This document shows positions 6,838-14,425 of a DNA stretch of 19,771 nucleotides, one piece after another. The notes beneath the pieces are model-generated. The model made no database searches. It had not been told where the DNA came from and saw nothing but the letters and a program-made list of their open reading frames with translations. The DNA comes from Thermoplasmata archaeon (GTDB taxonomy: Archaea > Thermoplasmatota > Thermoplasmata > Thermoplasmatales > Thermoplasmataceae), in assembly GCA_021811525.1 (NCBI GenBank), contig JAJZOK010000160.1:1-19771 (forward strand), given 5' to 3'. Numbering within the stretch: the first letter of the stretch is position 1; every line of letters starts with the position of its first letter. The position numbers and the translations under genes are program-made.

Positions 6838-7968
6838 TCAGGAAAACAGATTCAGCAGAATTGAAGGGTGTCTTGCAACCACTGACAATACAAGCCTGGA
6901 AGGGTAGTCAATATCGCCCACGCTGTTTATGGTTTCCAGAACCTTTGGGGAAGAAAGTACCCTGTAAATCGCCCTGAGAGAATTGTCACTGAGCCGGGCG
7001 AACATTCTCTGCACAAGCCCATCCATCCAGAGTTCCCTCCCAATCTCAGACTTCCAGTAATTCTGGTACCTAGATAGGTAATTAACACTGTAATCCTCCC
7101 TTTCAAATGCCTCTGTTAAAGCCCTTGCTGCATGTTTAGCAGACACGATACCCGTGTAAATGCCGCCGCCAGTGAGTGGTTTCACTATGCCTCCGGCATC
7201 CCCGACGAGGAGTGATCTTTGCCCATAGGTCTTCCTCAGATAGGATATGGGGATCGGGGCCCCATTTATCCCAAGGACAGCATCCTTCGGAAAATGTTTT
7301 GAAAGCGTTTCATAATAGGATCTGGTGCCTGAACCTATTGTTCCTACACCTATCCGGGAGATATTCCCTGTTGGAACAGCCCAGGCGAAGAAACCCTTTG
7401 AAACATTTGATCCGAGATATACAGACACGCTGTCCTGATCTTCCATCTTGAACGCAGAATCCACCTGATATGTGGACACAACTCTTTTGGGCTTTTCCGG
7501 AAAAAGGTCTTTTCTAACTATGCTGTTTGCACCATCAGCGCCTATTACAACATTTGCCTTTTCTGTTTTCAGTTCTCCGTTTTCACGGTACTTCACTTCG
7601 GCAAAATCCTTCCCAGCAGATACTGAACTTACCCTGGCATTTACCTTAAGATCCGCGCCTGAATCGACAGCTATTGCTGATACATCTTTGTCGAATGCGT
7701 CCCTATAAATTACAATGGTCTCCTCTGTTTTTTCAATGTGGAGCGGTTCCTCACCTGGAAAATAGACATTTGCCCCACGCACCCTGTTTGCGATGGAATT
7801 ACTTTTTACGTAACTGAAGACCCTGTTTGTGACAACACCCGTGCAGTCTACCGGCCTGCCCACCTCTGGATGCTCCTCAAGATTGAGGACCCGGAACCCC
7901 TTCTTGGAAAGGAGATGGGCCAGATAGGAACCCGACGGGCCTGCACCAACCACGATGGCGTCCTTCAC
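6838..7968 (-). CDS. Geranylgeranyl-reductase-family FAD-dependent oxidoreductase
   Basis: The product (about 376 residues) begins with an FAD Rossmann motif GAGPSG within its first 15 residues, followed by E-rich beta strand ends (NLEEHPEVGRP) and a C-terminal FAD motif GDAGGIVKPLTGGG. This layout is that of the p-hydroxybenzoate-hydroxylase superfamily, geranylgeranyl reductase branch, which saturates isoprenoid chains of archaeal ether lipids. The motif after the dinucleotide fold is CTGVV rather than the CGEGL of the Thermoplasma lipid reductase of known structure (recalled from memory), so this may be a paralogue with a different isoprenoid or quinone substrate. Start choice: GTG at 7968 lies about 24 bases after a TTTTAAA box and gives a leaderless mRNA; a TTG at 7974 is the alternative, adding two residues. 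It diverges from the MoxR gene. Confidence 0.85.
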   Translation of the reverse strand: MKDAIVVGAGPSGSYLAHLLSKKGFRVLNLEEHPEVGRPVDCTGVVTNRVFSYVKSNSIANRVRGANVYFPGEEPLHIEKTEETIVIYRDAFDKDVSAIAVDSGADLKVNARVSSVSAGKDFAEVKYRENGELKTEKANVVIGADGANSIVRKDLFPEKPKRVVSTYQVDSAFKMEDQDSVSVYLGSNVSKGFFAWAVPTGNISRIGVGTIGSGTRSYYETLSKHFPKDAVLGINGAPIPISYLRKTYGQRSLLVGDAGGIVKPLTGGGIYTGIVSAKHAARALTEAFEREDYSVNYLSRYQNYWKSEIGRELWMDGLVQRMFARLSDNSLRAIYRVLSSPKVLETINSVGDIDYPSRLVLSVVARHPSILLNLFS

Positions 7969-7988
7969 AGGCAAGTAGTGGCTTCCTG

Positions 7989-7995
7989 TTTAAAA
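7989..7995 (-). promoter_or_regulatory. TATA box of the GGR-like gene
   Basis: The minus strand reads TTTTAAA, preceded by purine-rich CAAACG (a possible BRE). It is centred about 24 bases before the GTG at 7968, which argues for a leaderless transcript and for that start codon. Confidence 0.4.
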
Positions 7996-8046
7996 CGTTT
8001 GACTTTCTGCAGTTTTGCCACCATTTTTTCATGTCTGCCAGAAAGT

Positions 8047-8074
8047 GATTTATCATGAAACGACATTATAAATG
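8047..8074. promoter_or_regulatory. Divergent promoter region ahead of the MoxR gene
   Basis: GATTTATC at 8047-8054 is centred about 30 bases before the MoxR ATG at 8081 and is the better plus-strand TATA candidate. A second AT box, CATTATAAATG at 8064-8074, is near-palindromic. It is too close to 8081 to serve the plus strand, but could drive the opposite gene with a leader of about 70 bases. GTGA at 8074-8077 is a weak Shine-Dalgarno. Confidence 0.35.
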
Positions 8075-8080
8075 TGACAG

Positions 8081-9121
8081 ATGAAAGAGATTAAACCCGG
8101 GGAACTGAGAAATATACTTCTTGAAGTTGCATTCAAAGGCCGGCTGCCAGTTATGATTTGGGGGGCTCCCGGCATAGGAAAATCCCAGATAGTAAGGGAG
8201 ACCGCTGCTGAATATGGGCTCTCTATGCTTGACCTCAGGCTCAACTACTACGAGGAATCCGATCTCCTGGGAATCCCGGTAAAAACTGAACGCGGCATGG
8301 AGTTCATAAAATATTCCCAACTTCCCTCCTCTGGAAAAGGTGTCTGGTTCCTGGACGAACTTACCCATGCAAGAACATCCCTACAGGGTTTGGTTTTTCA
8401 GTTAATACAGGACAATGCAATAGAATCTTACTCTGTGCCTGATGGTTGGAGGCATTTTGTGGCGGCTTCAAATCTTGCTTCCCACAGAAGCATTTCAAAC
8501 CCAATGCCCAGCGGTCTCCGGAGCAGGTTTACAGGCGGACATTACATCCTTGTGCCAGATCTTGTGGACTGGACTGCATGGGCAGCGTCTCACGGCGTTG
8601 ACAGCAGGATAATTTCCTTCGTCACTTACATGGAAAAGATGGACAGAAAGCCGTGGCTTTTCAGAATGGATGGCTCTGAGCCAATGCTTACTCCAAGAAA
8701 CTGGGCTATTGGGGTCAATTATGCCGTATCCAACTTTCAGGGCGATCTGCTTGAGAACACACTCATGGGAATGATAGGTGAGGAAAACGGCATTGAACTT
8801 CTGCAATACCTGAAGGCTTCTTCTGACATGCCCGACTTGAACAGGATCCTGGAGGGGGATCTTTCGTGGTTCAAGGCAGATCATGATCCTTCAAGATACT
8901 ACCTGTTAATCAGCAGCTTTGGAAAGGAAGCTGCAAGAAATCACTCGAACCTGGACAGGATTCTTGGCATTGTCCTTAGTCTTAAGGATGAGTATGCTGC
9001 ACAGGCCTTTTCGCTAATTACAAGGACTGCCCCAAGGGACTGGCTCCTGGAAAGCAAATTCTTATCAGATAACCTGGGAAAATTCAAGGAGATACTGGGT
9101 GGGGTTGATGTCAAATTCTGA
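8081..9121 (+). CDS. MoxR-type AAA+ ATPase
   Basis: The 346-residue protein has Walker A GAPGIGKS (28-35), Walker B VWFLDE (88-93), a DLLG motif (61-64), sensor-1 N131 in VAASN and an arginine-finger-like SGLRSRF (144-150). The C-terminal half (about 160-346) is a helical lid. MoxR ATPases typically work as chaperones that load metals or activate partner proteins, together with VWA-domain proteins encoded next door. That partner is present here: the next gene overlaps this one by 14 bases and carries both a DUF2201 region and a VWA domain. The client of this pair is unknown. The ATG follows a weak GTGA and a TATA box at about -30. Confidence 0.9.
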   Translation: MKEIKPGELRNILLEVAFKGRLPVMIWGAPGIGKSQIVRETAAEYGLSMLDLRLNYYEESDLLGIPVKTERGMEFIKYSQLPSSGKGVWFLDELTHARTSLQGLVFQLIQDNAIESYSVPDGWRHFVAASNLASHRSISNPMPSGLRSRFTGGHYILVPDLVDWTAWAASHGVDSRIISFVTYMEKMDRKPWLFRMDGSEPMLTPRNWAIGVNYAVSNFQGDLLENTLMGMIGEENGIELLQYLKASSDMPDLNRILEGDLSWFKADHDPSRYYLLISSFGKEAARNHSNLDRILGIVLSLKDEYAAQAFSLITRTAPRDWLLESKFLSDNLGKFKEILGGVDVKF

Positions 9122-10331
9122 TGCTCTGTTAAGAGGCATAAGGACAAGGCTTCTTATTTCATACCCTTTCTTCGGTTCTGCTGTATCGGACTTCAATTTC
9201 GCGCCTGACCGTAATGTGAAAAGATTCCATTCTGATGGGCGTTCTATCCTATACAATGATGAGTTTGTAGAACATTCTACACCACAGGAGCTTGCCTATT
9301 GGCTCTGCAGGGAGATTCTCCACCTTACAATGGACTATGGGGAGAGGAAAAAACATAGAAGCAGGATCCTTTGGGCGCTGTCTGCTGAATACTGCGTGAA
9401 CTCCATACTTGCTCATGAAGGGCTTGACAGGGGTGTGCGAGTAAGATTCCACAGGCGGGATTTTTCAGGGAAGTCTGCTGAAGAAATTTATTCCTCTCTA
9501 GTAAGGGAGTCCATTAAGAGCGGGAATCTCAGGGATATTGAGGACCTGGACGGTAAAATATACGGCCTTGAGACAGAGCCTGATTTTGCTGATATAGAAC
9601 AGGGCCTGTCAGGCGTTGCGAAAATCATGTGCCTCAATTACGATGACCTCTCAGAAATTCTGAAGGAATCGCTGAAAAGAGGCATGGAATATGGCTACTA
9701 TAAGGCCAAGACCTTAGAGATGCTTTCAAAAGCCAGGCTGTCCGAACGCACTTTAGGAAGGAGGGGTTTCTCGGTAGATTTGCCCATTACGGCCCAGAGT
9801 ATTGAAAGCGTCAGATGGGATGACATCCTTTCAGAATACGCATTCAATGACAGGGAGTCCCATTCCTACAGAAGGTTCCAGAGAAAATACGTCAGCAACG
9901 GCATATTTCTGCCCCAGAGATTCCATCTGTTCAACAATGTAATCATCTGTATTGACGTATCTGCTTCCATTGGAGAAGTTACCCTATCAACATTCTTTTC
10001 TGATGTACTTTACCTCATAGGATCAAGACGGCAGGACATCTCAGTAAGGCTTATACAGATCGACGCCAAGATACAGAGTGATGTGTTTGTGACAGCTGCT
10101 TCAGAATTAAGCTCCATTTTAAGGCGGAAGGGCTTTGGAGGCACAGATTTCAAACCCCTTTTCGACCTGCTGGACCAAGAGAACAATTCAGAACCGGTTG
10201 TTATATTCACTGATGGGAGAGCAAATTTTCCAGAGACACAACCAGATGGATATGATGTCATATGGGTAACCACAGACTTGAAAATGCCCTGGGGCCTCAA
10301 CATAGAATACGGTGGGAAAATTGAAGCTTAA
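9108..10331 (+). CDS. DUF2201/VWA-domain protein, partner of the MoxR ATPase
   Basis: A 407-residue protein with two parts. Residues about 1-200 correspond to the putative metallopeptidase domain of DUF2201; residues about 275-407 are a von Willebrand factor A domain with a complete MIDAS metal site (DVSAS at 283-287, GGTD at 344-347, TDG at 368-370). In typical DUF2201 proteins the first part carries HExxH. Here the sequence is REILH (68-72), so the first histidine is Arg and peptidase activity is unlikely. I chose ATG 9108, with a GGTGGGG-like Shine-Dalgarno just upstream; it overlaps the MoxR gene by 14 bases. A GTG at 9099 would add three residues. It probably acts with the MoxR ATPase as a metal-dependent adaptor or chaperone. 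Domain call is good; the client is unknown. Confidence 0.87.
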   Translation: MSNSDALLRGIRTRLLISYPFFGSAVSDFNFAPDRNVKRFHSDGRSILYNDEFVEHSTPQELAYWLCREILHLTMDYGERKKHRSRILWALSAEYCVNSILAHEGLDRGVRVRFHRRDFSGKSAEEIYSSLVRESIKSGNLRDIEDLDGKIYGLETEPDFADIEQGLSGVAKIMCLNYDDLSEILKESLKRGMEYGYYKAKTLEMLSKARLSERTLGRRGFSVDLPITAQSIESVRWDDILSEYAFNDRESHSYRRFQRKYVSNGIFLPQRFHLFNNVIICIDVSASIGEVTLSTFFSDVLYLIGSRRQDISVRLIQIDAKIQSDVFVTAASELSSILRRKGFGGTDFKPLFDLLDQENNSEPVVIFTDGRANFPETQPDGYDVIWVTTDLKMPWGLNIEYGGKIEA

Positions 10332-10728
10332 CGCAATCATAGAGTCACTTTCTGAACAGCTGCGGAAACCTTGGATACTTTCAACAATAAACGAAGCCAG
10401 GGGATTTCTTGTTCAATCTGATCCAAGGATTGATTTCCTAATCAGAAAAACTGGTGGAATGGAATATCAACACAGTGCAATGCCTCTTCTGGATGTGAAG
10501 TTCAAAGACAGCTTTATGTTCGCAATGGAACTGGACACTGGAAACGCAATATTTCAGGCAGGAAGGTTCACCTTGTATCAAGATGCCCTCTGGCTTTTTG
10601 ATAGGAAGCTTGAATTGCTTGACCCGGAAAAATTTTCAACAGAGAAAATTCTGAGAATTGAGATCAGTATACCTCCTGTAGGGGATCTTCAACGCAGCAG
10701 GGTATCAGATTTTCTTGATAAGATATAA
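10312..10728 (+). CDS. Unrecognised 138-residue protein, third gene of the MoxR/VWA cluster
   Basis: I do not recognise this protein. It is soluble, with no membrane segment, signal peptide or cysteine, and looks mixed alpha/beta: an N-terminal amphipathic helix (about 5-18) and beta-rich stretches from about 50 onward (residues 65-90 and 105-120 alternate hydrophobic and polar). The GTG at 10312 overlaps the VWA gene by 20 bases and has no good Shine-Dalgarno; TTG at 10321 is an alternative. The overlap and strand make it very likely part of the MoxR-VWA transcript, so it could be an adaptor or client of that complex. That is inference from position only. The gene ends 71 bases before the next gene, which has its own promoter, so the cluster stops here. 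Confidence 0.75.
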   Translation: MGKLKLNAIIESLSEQLRKPWILSTINEARGFLVQSDPRIDFLIRKTGGMEYQHSAMPLLDVKFKDSFMFAMELDTGNAIFQAGRFTLYQDALWLFDRKLELLDPEKFSTEKILRIEISIPPVGDLQRSRVSDFLDKI

Positions 10729-10770
10729 AAATTACTAGCCACAATTGAATCCCCCTAACGCGATGAAAAG

Positions 10771-10779
10771 TTTAAATTA
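10771..10779 (+). promoter_or_regulatory. TATA box (with BRE) of the hydroxyacid dehydrogenase gene
   Basis: TTTAAATTA is centred 25 bases before the ATG at 10800 and is preceded by purine-rich GATGAAAAG, a good BRE match. There is no Shine-Dalgarno, so this is the clearest leaderless promoter in the window. Confidence 0.65.
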
Positions 10780-10799
10780 AGCACAATATCTTTTTCTCA

Positions 10800-11675
10800 A
10801 TGAAAGCCACCATTATGCACGATGTCAGCCCAGAAGTTGCAGAAAAGTGCAGCAAAATAACAGGCATTGAAGTCTCTGTGCAGAAACCTGAAGATGCAGA
10901 CATCCAGATTATTTTACCAAGATTTGTTCCAACGGACAAACTAAAGGCAGTCCAGACCATAAGTGCAGGGGTTGACCATCTTGAGTTCAACAAGCTTCCC
11001 CCGAATGTAGAGGTATTCAGCAATGCCGGTACCTTCTCTGATCCAGTGGCCGAACACGCTTTTGCAATGATGCTGGCACATGAAAAGAAGATCTGCCAGT
11101 TTTTCTCCGAGACCGGAAGTGGGAATTACAGGAAAGATAAAGTGGGTTCTCTTTGGGGAAGGACACTGGGAGTGCTGGGCCATGGTGGCATTGGTAGAAG
11201 CTGCGCCAGAATTGCAAAGGCATTTGGAATGAATGTAAATGCGTTCACTCGTACCCCAAGGGAAGACAAGAATGTGGACCGTTTCATGGATTCAGCGGAA
11301 GTACTGGTCAGCAATTGCGACGTTCTCTTGATTGCACTTCCAAAGACAAAGGAAACCCTGGGGATTGTGAACAAGGCCCTCCTGGCCAGATTCCAGGGAG
11401 ACATGATAGTGAATGTTGCCCGTGCAGATATAGTGGTTGAAAGCGACCTACGGTTATTCCTTACAGAAAACCCTGGAAAGGTCTACCTCACCGATGTGTG
11501 GTGGAACGAACCAAAGGTCGCTTTCCCGATACCTGATAATGCATACCTTACGCCTCACGTCGGGGGCATTTCAAGAGAATCAGCAGACAATGCAATTTAT
11601 CGTGCATGCGAGAATGTCAGAAGGTATCTGGAAGGGAAACCAGAAAACCGGGTAAGAATAAATGAATACAGGTAA
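10800..11675 (+). CDS. D-isomer-specific 2-hydroxyacid dehydrogenase
   Basis: The 291-residue protein reduces 2-oxo acids to D-2-hydroxy acids with a nicotinamide cofactor. The Rossmann motif GHGGIG spans 127-132, and the catalytic triad is R208 (in NVARAD), E237 (in DVWWNEP) and H253 (in TPHVGG). After the second strand the sequence is FTRT (149-152) rather than an acidic residue, which suggests NADP(H) preference; this is inference. At about 291 residues it is somewhat shorter than classic members (310-330), mainly in the N-terminal catalytic half. Substrate could be glyoxylate, hydroxypyruvate or a branched 2-oxo acid and cannot be decided. It is monocistronic, with its own leaderless promoter. 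Its stop lies 2 bases from the polB stop on the other strand. Confidence 0.92.
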   Translation: MKATIMHDVSPEVAEKCSKITGIEVSVQKPEDADIQIILPRFVPTDKLKAVQTISAGVDHLEFNKLPPNVEVFSNAGTFSDPVAEHAFAMMLAHEKKICQFFSETGSGNYRKDKVGSLWGRTLGVLGHGGIGRSCARIAKAFGMNVNAFTRTPREDKNVDRFMDSAEVLVSNCDVLLIALPKTKETLGIVNKALLARFQGDMIVNVARADIVVESDLRLFLTENPGKVYLTDVWWNEPKVAFPIPDNAYLTPHVGGISRESADNAIYRACENVRRYLEGKPENRVRINEYR

Positions 11676-11677
11676 GG

Positions 11678-14125
11678 TCAGAAGAGTTTTGATTGCATTG
11701 GGCCATTATCCTCGTCGGGTGACTCCTTCCTCTTCTCTTTCACTTTTCCTGAAGGCTTCCCTTCTGTAAACTGGAACAGGCTTGCCTGGTTGTTCTTGTT
11801 GAAGCCGTAATCTTCAGCAATTCCTTCAAGCACTCTGTCGAGAGTCTCTTCTACCCGCCTTGAATAATATTCCCAGTCAGGCTTGAACTTGAATTCAGAC
11901 CCGTCAATGTAGGGTTCAACTTCCTGGGGAGATTTCTTGCTGTTTGTGACTATCCATGATACCTTCATCCCCGGGATAAATGTTTCACCCTGCTCCATTA
12001 GCTTCTTTGCCACCCTTACATTTGCCAGGGATTTCTCTTCCTTGTACTGGTCAAATTGTTTTACGGTTCTTGAAATCACAAGGCTCTCTATGTTTATGGA
12101 AGAGTCGCCACGCCTGACCATGTCCAGTATCTGGTTCCTGAAATTCACGGCACCTTCAACATCCCTGTTCATTACGTAGTCAAACACCTTTGAAAGTGAC
12201 TCGCTCTGCAGGTCAAAGGAGTCCGTCCTCCGTACCTCATACCCTCTTACCAGAACTTCACCTTTCTGGTTCTCAGGGTACACTATTCTGCCCGCGTAAC
12301 GTTTCTTGGCGCCGTGGGAGAAAAGTGGATCCATCACCTTCTCGAATTCAACTATTACGCCCTCTTCCGTGGAAAGCCTGTTGCTGAGTTCTATGCCAAC
12401 CCTGGCAGCCTCTTCGTGGCTTGCTGCGCCGGATTCAATGAAAATGCTGTCGGTGTCGCCATAGATGACTTTGTAGTTCTCATCCTTGAGTTTCTCAATA
12501 AGTGCCTTGATTGTGTTCCTGGCAAAGGCTGTGACTGCACCCCCAATCTCAAGGTTTGTGAAACGCCAGAAAGATGAGGCCAGAACACCATAGAAAGTGT
12601 TCATAAGTATCTTTATTGCCCCCTGGACTCCATCGTAATATTCCTTTTCTTCTGGAGACGAAGCTTCCTTCATAAGCTTCTTGACCTTGTCCCTTTCATT
12701 CATGAGTTCCCTGAGCAACCGTGGAACTAACCCTTCCCTGTGCTCCTTGTCAAGGAACCTTACTCCGTTGGGAGCTTCAATCTGGCCCTTTGGGTCAAAG
12801 GTTGTGAAGCAGATGTTGTATTTCATAATCATGGACGGATACATGCTCTTGAAGTCCAGCACCACTACGTTGTCATATATTCCCGCGCCTATACTGTGTA
12901 CGTATCCGCCTTCAATGGGTGCAGATTTCATGCTTCTTGCAGTCATTGGCACCCCAATGTTCTCCTGATCTGCCTTTCTTATGAGAAGTGAGTCCACGTA
13001 GTTGCTGGTACCGCCGTTTGTAACATCGTCAAGAGGTAGCTTTGTAACAGTGCTCATGAACATATTCCTGTCCATGAGCCGTAATTTGTTGAAGATCTGG
13101 AGAGTCAGGTCGGCATCCTTAATACAGTACTGAACAACCTCCTCAGGGCGGTTCTGAAATTCCTCTTCAATCTTCAGCCTGTTTATGTTGTCCTTACCTT
13201 CCCCAAGCAGCTCTTTTGCCACATAGTTAAGCGTTTCATGCTTTGGGTGCAGAACTTTCTTCACGCCCCACCAGGTATCTGCAATAATTCTGCCGTGCAT
13301 TCGCCAGTACTGGCCCTGAATTCTGTGTGGCTCCTCAAAATCTCTGCCAATCCTGAAAGGTATCCTGTACAGGCTCATCCTGTACTTGACAACCGGAAGG
13401 TCGTAACCATCTATGTTGTAGCCTGTTACTACATCCGGATCCTTGGATGTTACGAGCTTGTTAAAGCCCCATAGAATGTCTTCCTCGCTACCCCTGATTG
13501 CTCCTTTTTCCCAGTTGGTGCCGTCAAATATGGAGTAGCCGATTACGAGAATATGGCCATACTGCTCATTATTCTTAGTTTCAATTGCATTTTCAATGTC
13601 AAAACTGAGAACTTTCAATGGTGGATTGAACTCCGTTACATTTCTTATTTCATTGATCTTGATCACGATATCTGTGGTGAAGTGCTTCTTCTCTGCCTCG
13701 AGTTCCTCCCCTTCTATTTCCACGCAGGAACCAAGATCCTTGTCGTAGACGAATCTGTGATGAAATGGTATGTCGGCAGCCATGACCCCGAATTTCCTTC
13801 CGCACTTTTCCCTGAGTTGGGGAACCATCCATGGGGATTTGACGTAAATTCGTTTTACATTTTTTTCAGTACCGTCAATCCAGAGCTTTTTATCCTCAAA
13901 TCTCTCAAATTCAGGATCTGCCCTGTACATACCAAGGCAAGCTTCATTTGGCTCCACTAGATCGAAATATGGCTGGAAGCCGAAATAAAGGGCAGTAACC
14001 GATTTCCCGTCCTGGGTACGGCCAAAAAGCTCCACAGCCACGTCCTTGCGCCTGTAAGATGCCACAAGGATACGCATCTTGACATTCATGTTGCCATAAT
14101 ATTGGGTACTAGGTTTTAATGCCAT
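11678..14125 (-). CDS. polB: Family B DNA polymerase, replicative/repair, with proofreading exonuclease
   Basis: An 815-residue archaeal PolB. The 3'-5' exonuclease motifs are intact: Exo I D176-I-E178, Exo II NIDGYD (237-242) and Exo III YCIKD (333-337). Polymerase motifs are A DFKSMYPS (424-431), B KILMNTFYG (505-513) and C YGDTDS (555-560). EGGYV (405-409) is the usual switch between exo and pol. The tail is lysine/acid rich and holds QASLFQFT (780-787), a good PCNA-interaction (PIP) match, and the chain ends MQSKLF (810-815), a second partial match. Start is uncertain. ATG 14125 is taken here. M13 at 14089 lies about 28 bases after ATTAAAA and would be leaderless, and family members begin near MRILVASYRR (M17). 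Stop is 2 bases from the convergent dehydrogenase stop. Confidence 0.95.
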   Translation of the reverse strand: MALKPSTQYYGNMNVKMRILVASYRRKDVAVELFGRTQDGKSVTALYFGFQPYFDLVEPNEACLGMYRADPEFERFEDKKLWIDGTEKNVKRIYVKSPWMVPQLREKCGRKFGVMAADIPFHHRFVYDKDLGSCVEIEGEELEAEKKHFTTDIVIKINEIRNVTEFNPPLKVLSFDIENAIETKNNEQYGHILVIGYSIFDGTNWEKGAIRGSEEDILWGFNKLVTSKDPDVVTGYNIDGYDLPVVKYRMSLYRIPFRIGRDFEEPHRIQGQYWRMHGRIIADTWWGVKKVLHPKHETLNYVAKELLGEGKDNINRLKIEEEFQNRPEEVVQYCIKDADLTLQIFNKLRLMDRNMFMSTVTKLPLDDVTNGGTSNYVDSLLIRKADQENIGVPMTARSMKSAPIEGGYVHSIGAGIYDNVVVLDFKSMYPSMIMKYNICFTTFDPKGQIEAPNGVRFLDKEHREGLVPRLLRELMNERDKVKKLMKEASSPEEKEYYDGVQGAIKILMNTFYGVLASSFWRFTNLEIGGAVTAFARNTIKALIEKLKDENYKVIYGDTDSIFIESGAASHEEAARVGIELSNRLSTEEGVIVEFEKVMDPLFSHGAKKRYAGRIVYPENQKGEVLVRGYEVRRTDSFDLQSESLSKVFDYVMNRDVEGAVNFRNQILDMVRRGDSSINIESLVISRTVKQFDQYKEEKSLANVRVAKKLMEQGETFIPGMKVSWIVTNSKKSPQEVEPYIDGSEFKFKPDWEYYSRRVEETLDRVLEGIAEDYGFNKNNQASLFQFTEGKPSGKVKEKRKESPDEDNGPMQSKLF

Positions 14126-14353
14126 CGAATCACAGGAGCCCTTTGCGTTGCCAGTTTATCGATTCGCTCTTTCCTGTGTGGAACGTTAAGAAAGGGCATT
14201 GACTGTTTCCAACTTCAACAAATTTTTGGAGATCTGTACCTAAACTGAATTTCTTTGAACTAAGTTATGAACAAATTATTTGTCTTTCATGGTTTTAGAC
14301 ATTCAATAGCGCACCGGAACAAATTTCAATGTCAGGAAATGTAGTTGCAAAGG

Positions 14354-14362
14354 TTATATAAT
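14354..14362 (+). promoter_or_regulatory. TATA box of the SHMT/CBS/TldD/TldE operon
   Basis: TTATATAAT is a strong TATA match. A start about 26 bases downstream gives a leader of about 42 bases, which is T-rich (TTATTATTTTTTTGAG) and ends with AAAGGGGAAG before the ATG at 14426. Unlike several other genes here this mRNA has a leader and a Shine-Dalgarno. Confidence 0.6.
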
Positions 14363-14374
14363 TGGATAACAATT
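14360..14374. promoter_or_regulatory. Inverted repeat just after the TATA box, candidate operator
   Basis: AATTG-GATAA-CAATT is a perfect 5+5 base inverted repeat with a 5-base centre, placed between the TATA box and the expected transcription start. Binding there would block polymerase. Short arms in an AT-rich promoter can arise by chance, so this is tentative. Confidence 0.3.
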
Positions 14375-14425
14375 GATTGGTCGTGGTTATTATTTTTTTG
14401 AGTTTTTTAAAGGGGAAGATGCTCA

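Larger units (their letters stand above)
14126..14425. other. 300-base divergent intergenic region between polB and the SHMT-family gene
   Basis: The longest gap in the window. I see no tRNA, no convincing structured RNA and no credible small coding frame. Near polB there are two pairs of complementary words in crossing order: CGAATC 14126-14131 with GATTCG 14161-14166, and CACAGGA 14131-14137 with TCCTGTG 14172-14178. The middle (about 14180-14345) is plain AT-rich sequence. The right end holds the promoter and leader of the SHMT-family gene, with a TATA box, an inverted repeat and a T-rich leader ending in AAAGGGGAAG. Confidence 0.6.

Noticed and set aside
9099..9107. GTG start for the VWA protein at 9099
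   Set aside because: ATG at 9108 has a better-placed Shine-Dalgarno; the three extra residues add nothing.
13553..13960. 135-residue plus-strand frame antisense to polB
   Set aside because: It overlaps conserved exonuclease-domain coding sequence and has no promoter or Shine-Dalgarno support.
14180..14345. Possible tRNA or small RNA gene in the polB/SHMT gap
   Set aside because: No cloverleaf, B-box-like TψC sequence or stable paired region could be found by eye.
14361..14375. Resemblance of GGATAACAATT to the E. coli lac operator
   Set aside because: An 11-base match in an AT-rich archaeal promoter with no LacI homologue nearby; treated as chance, though the inverted repeat itself is reported.
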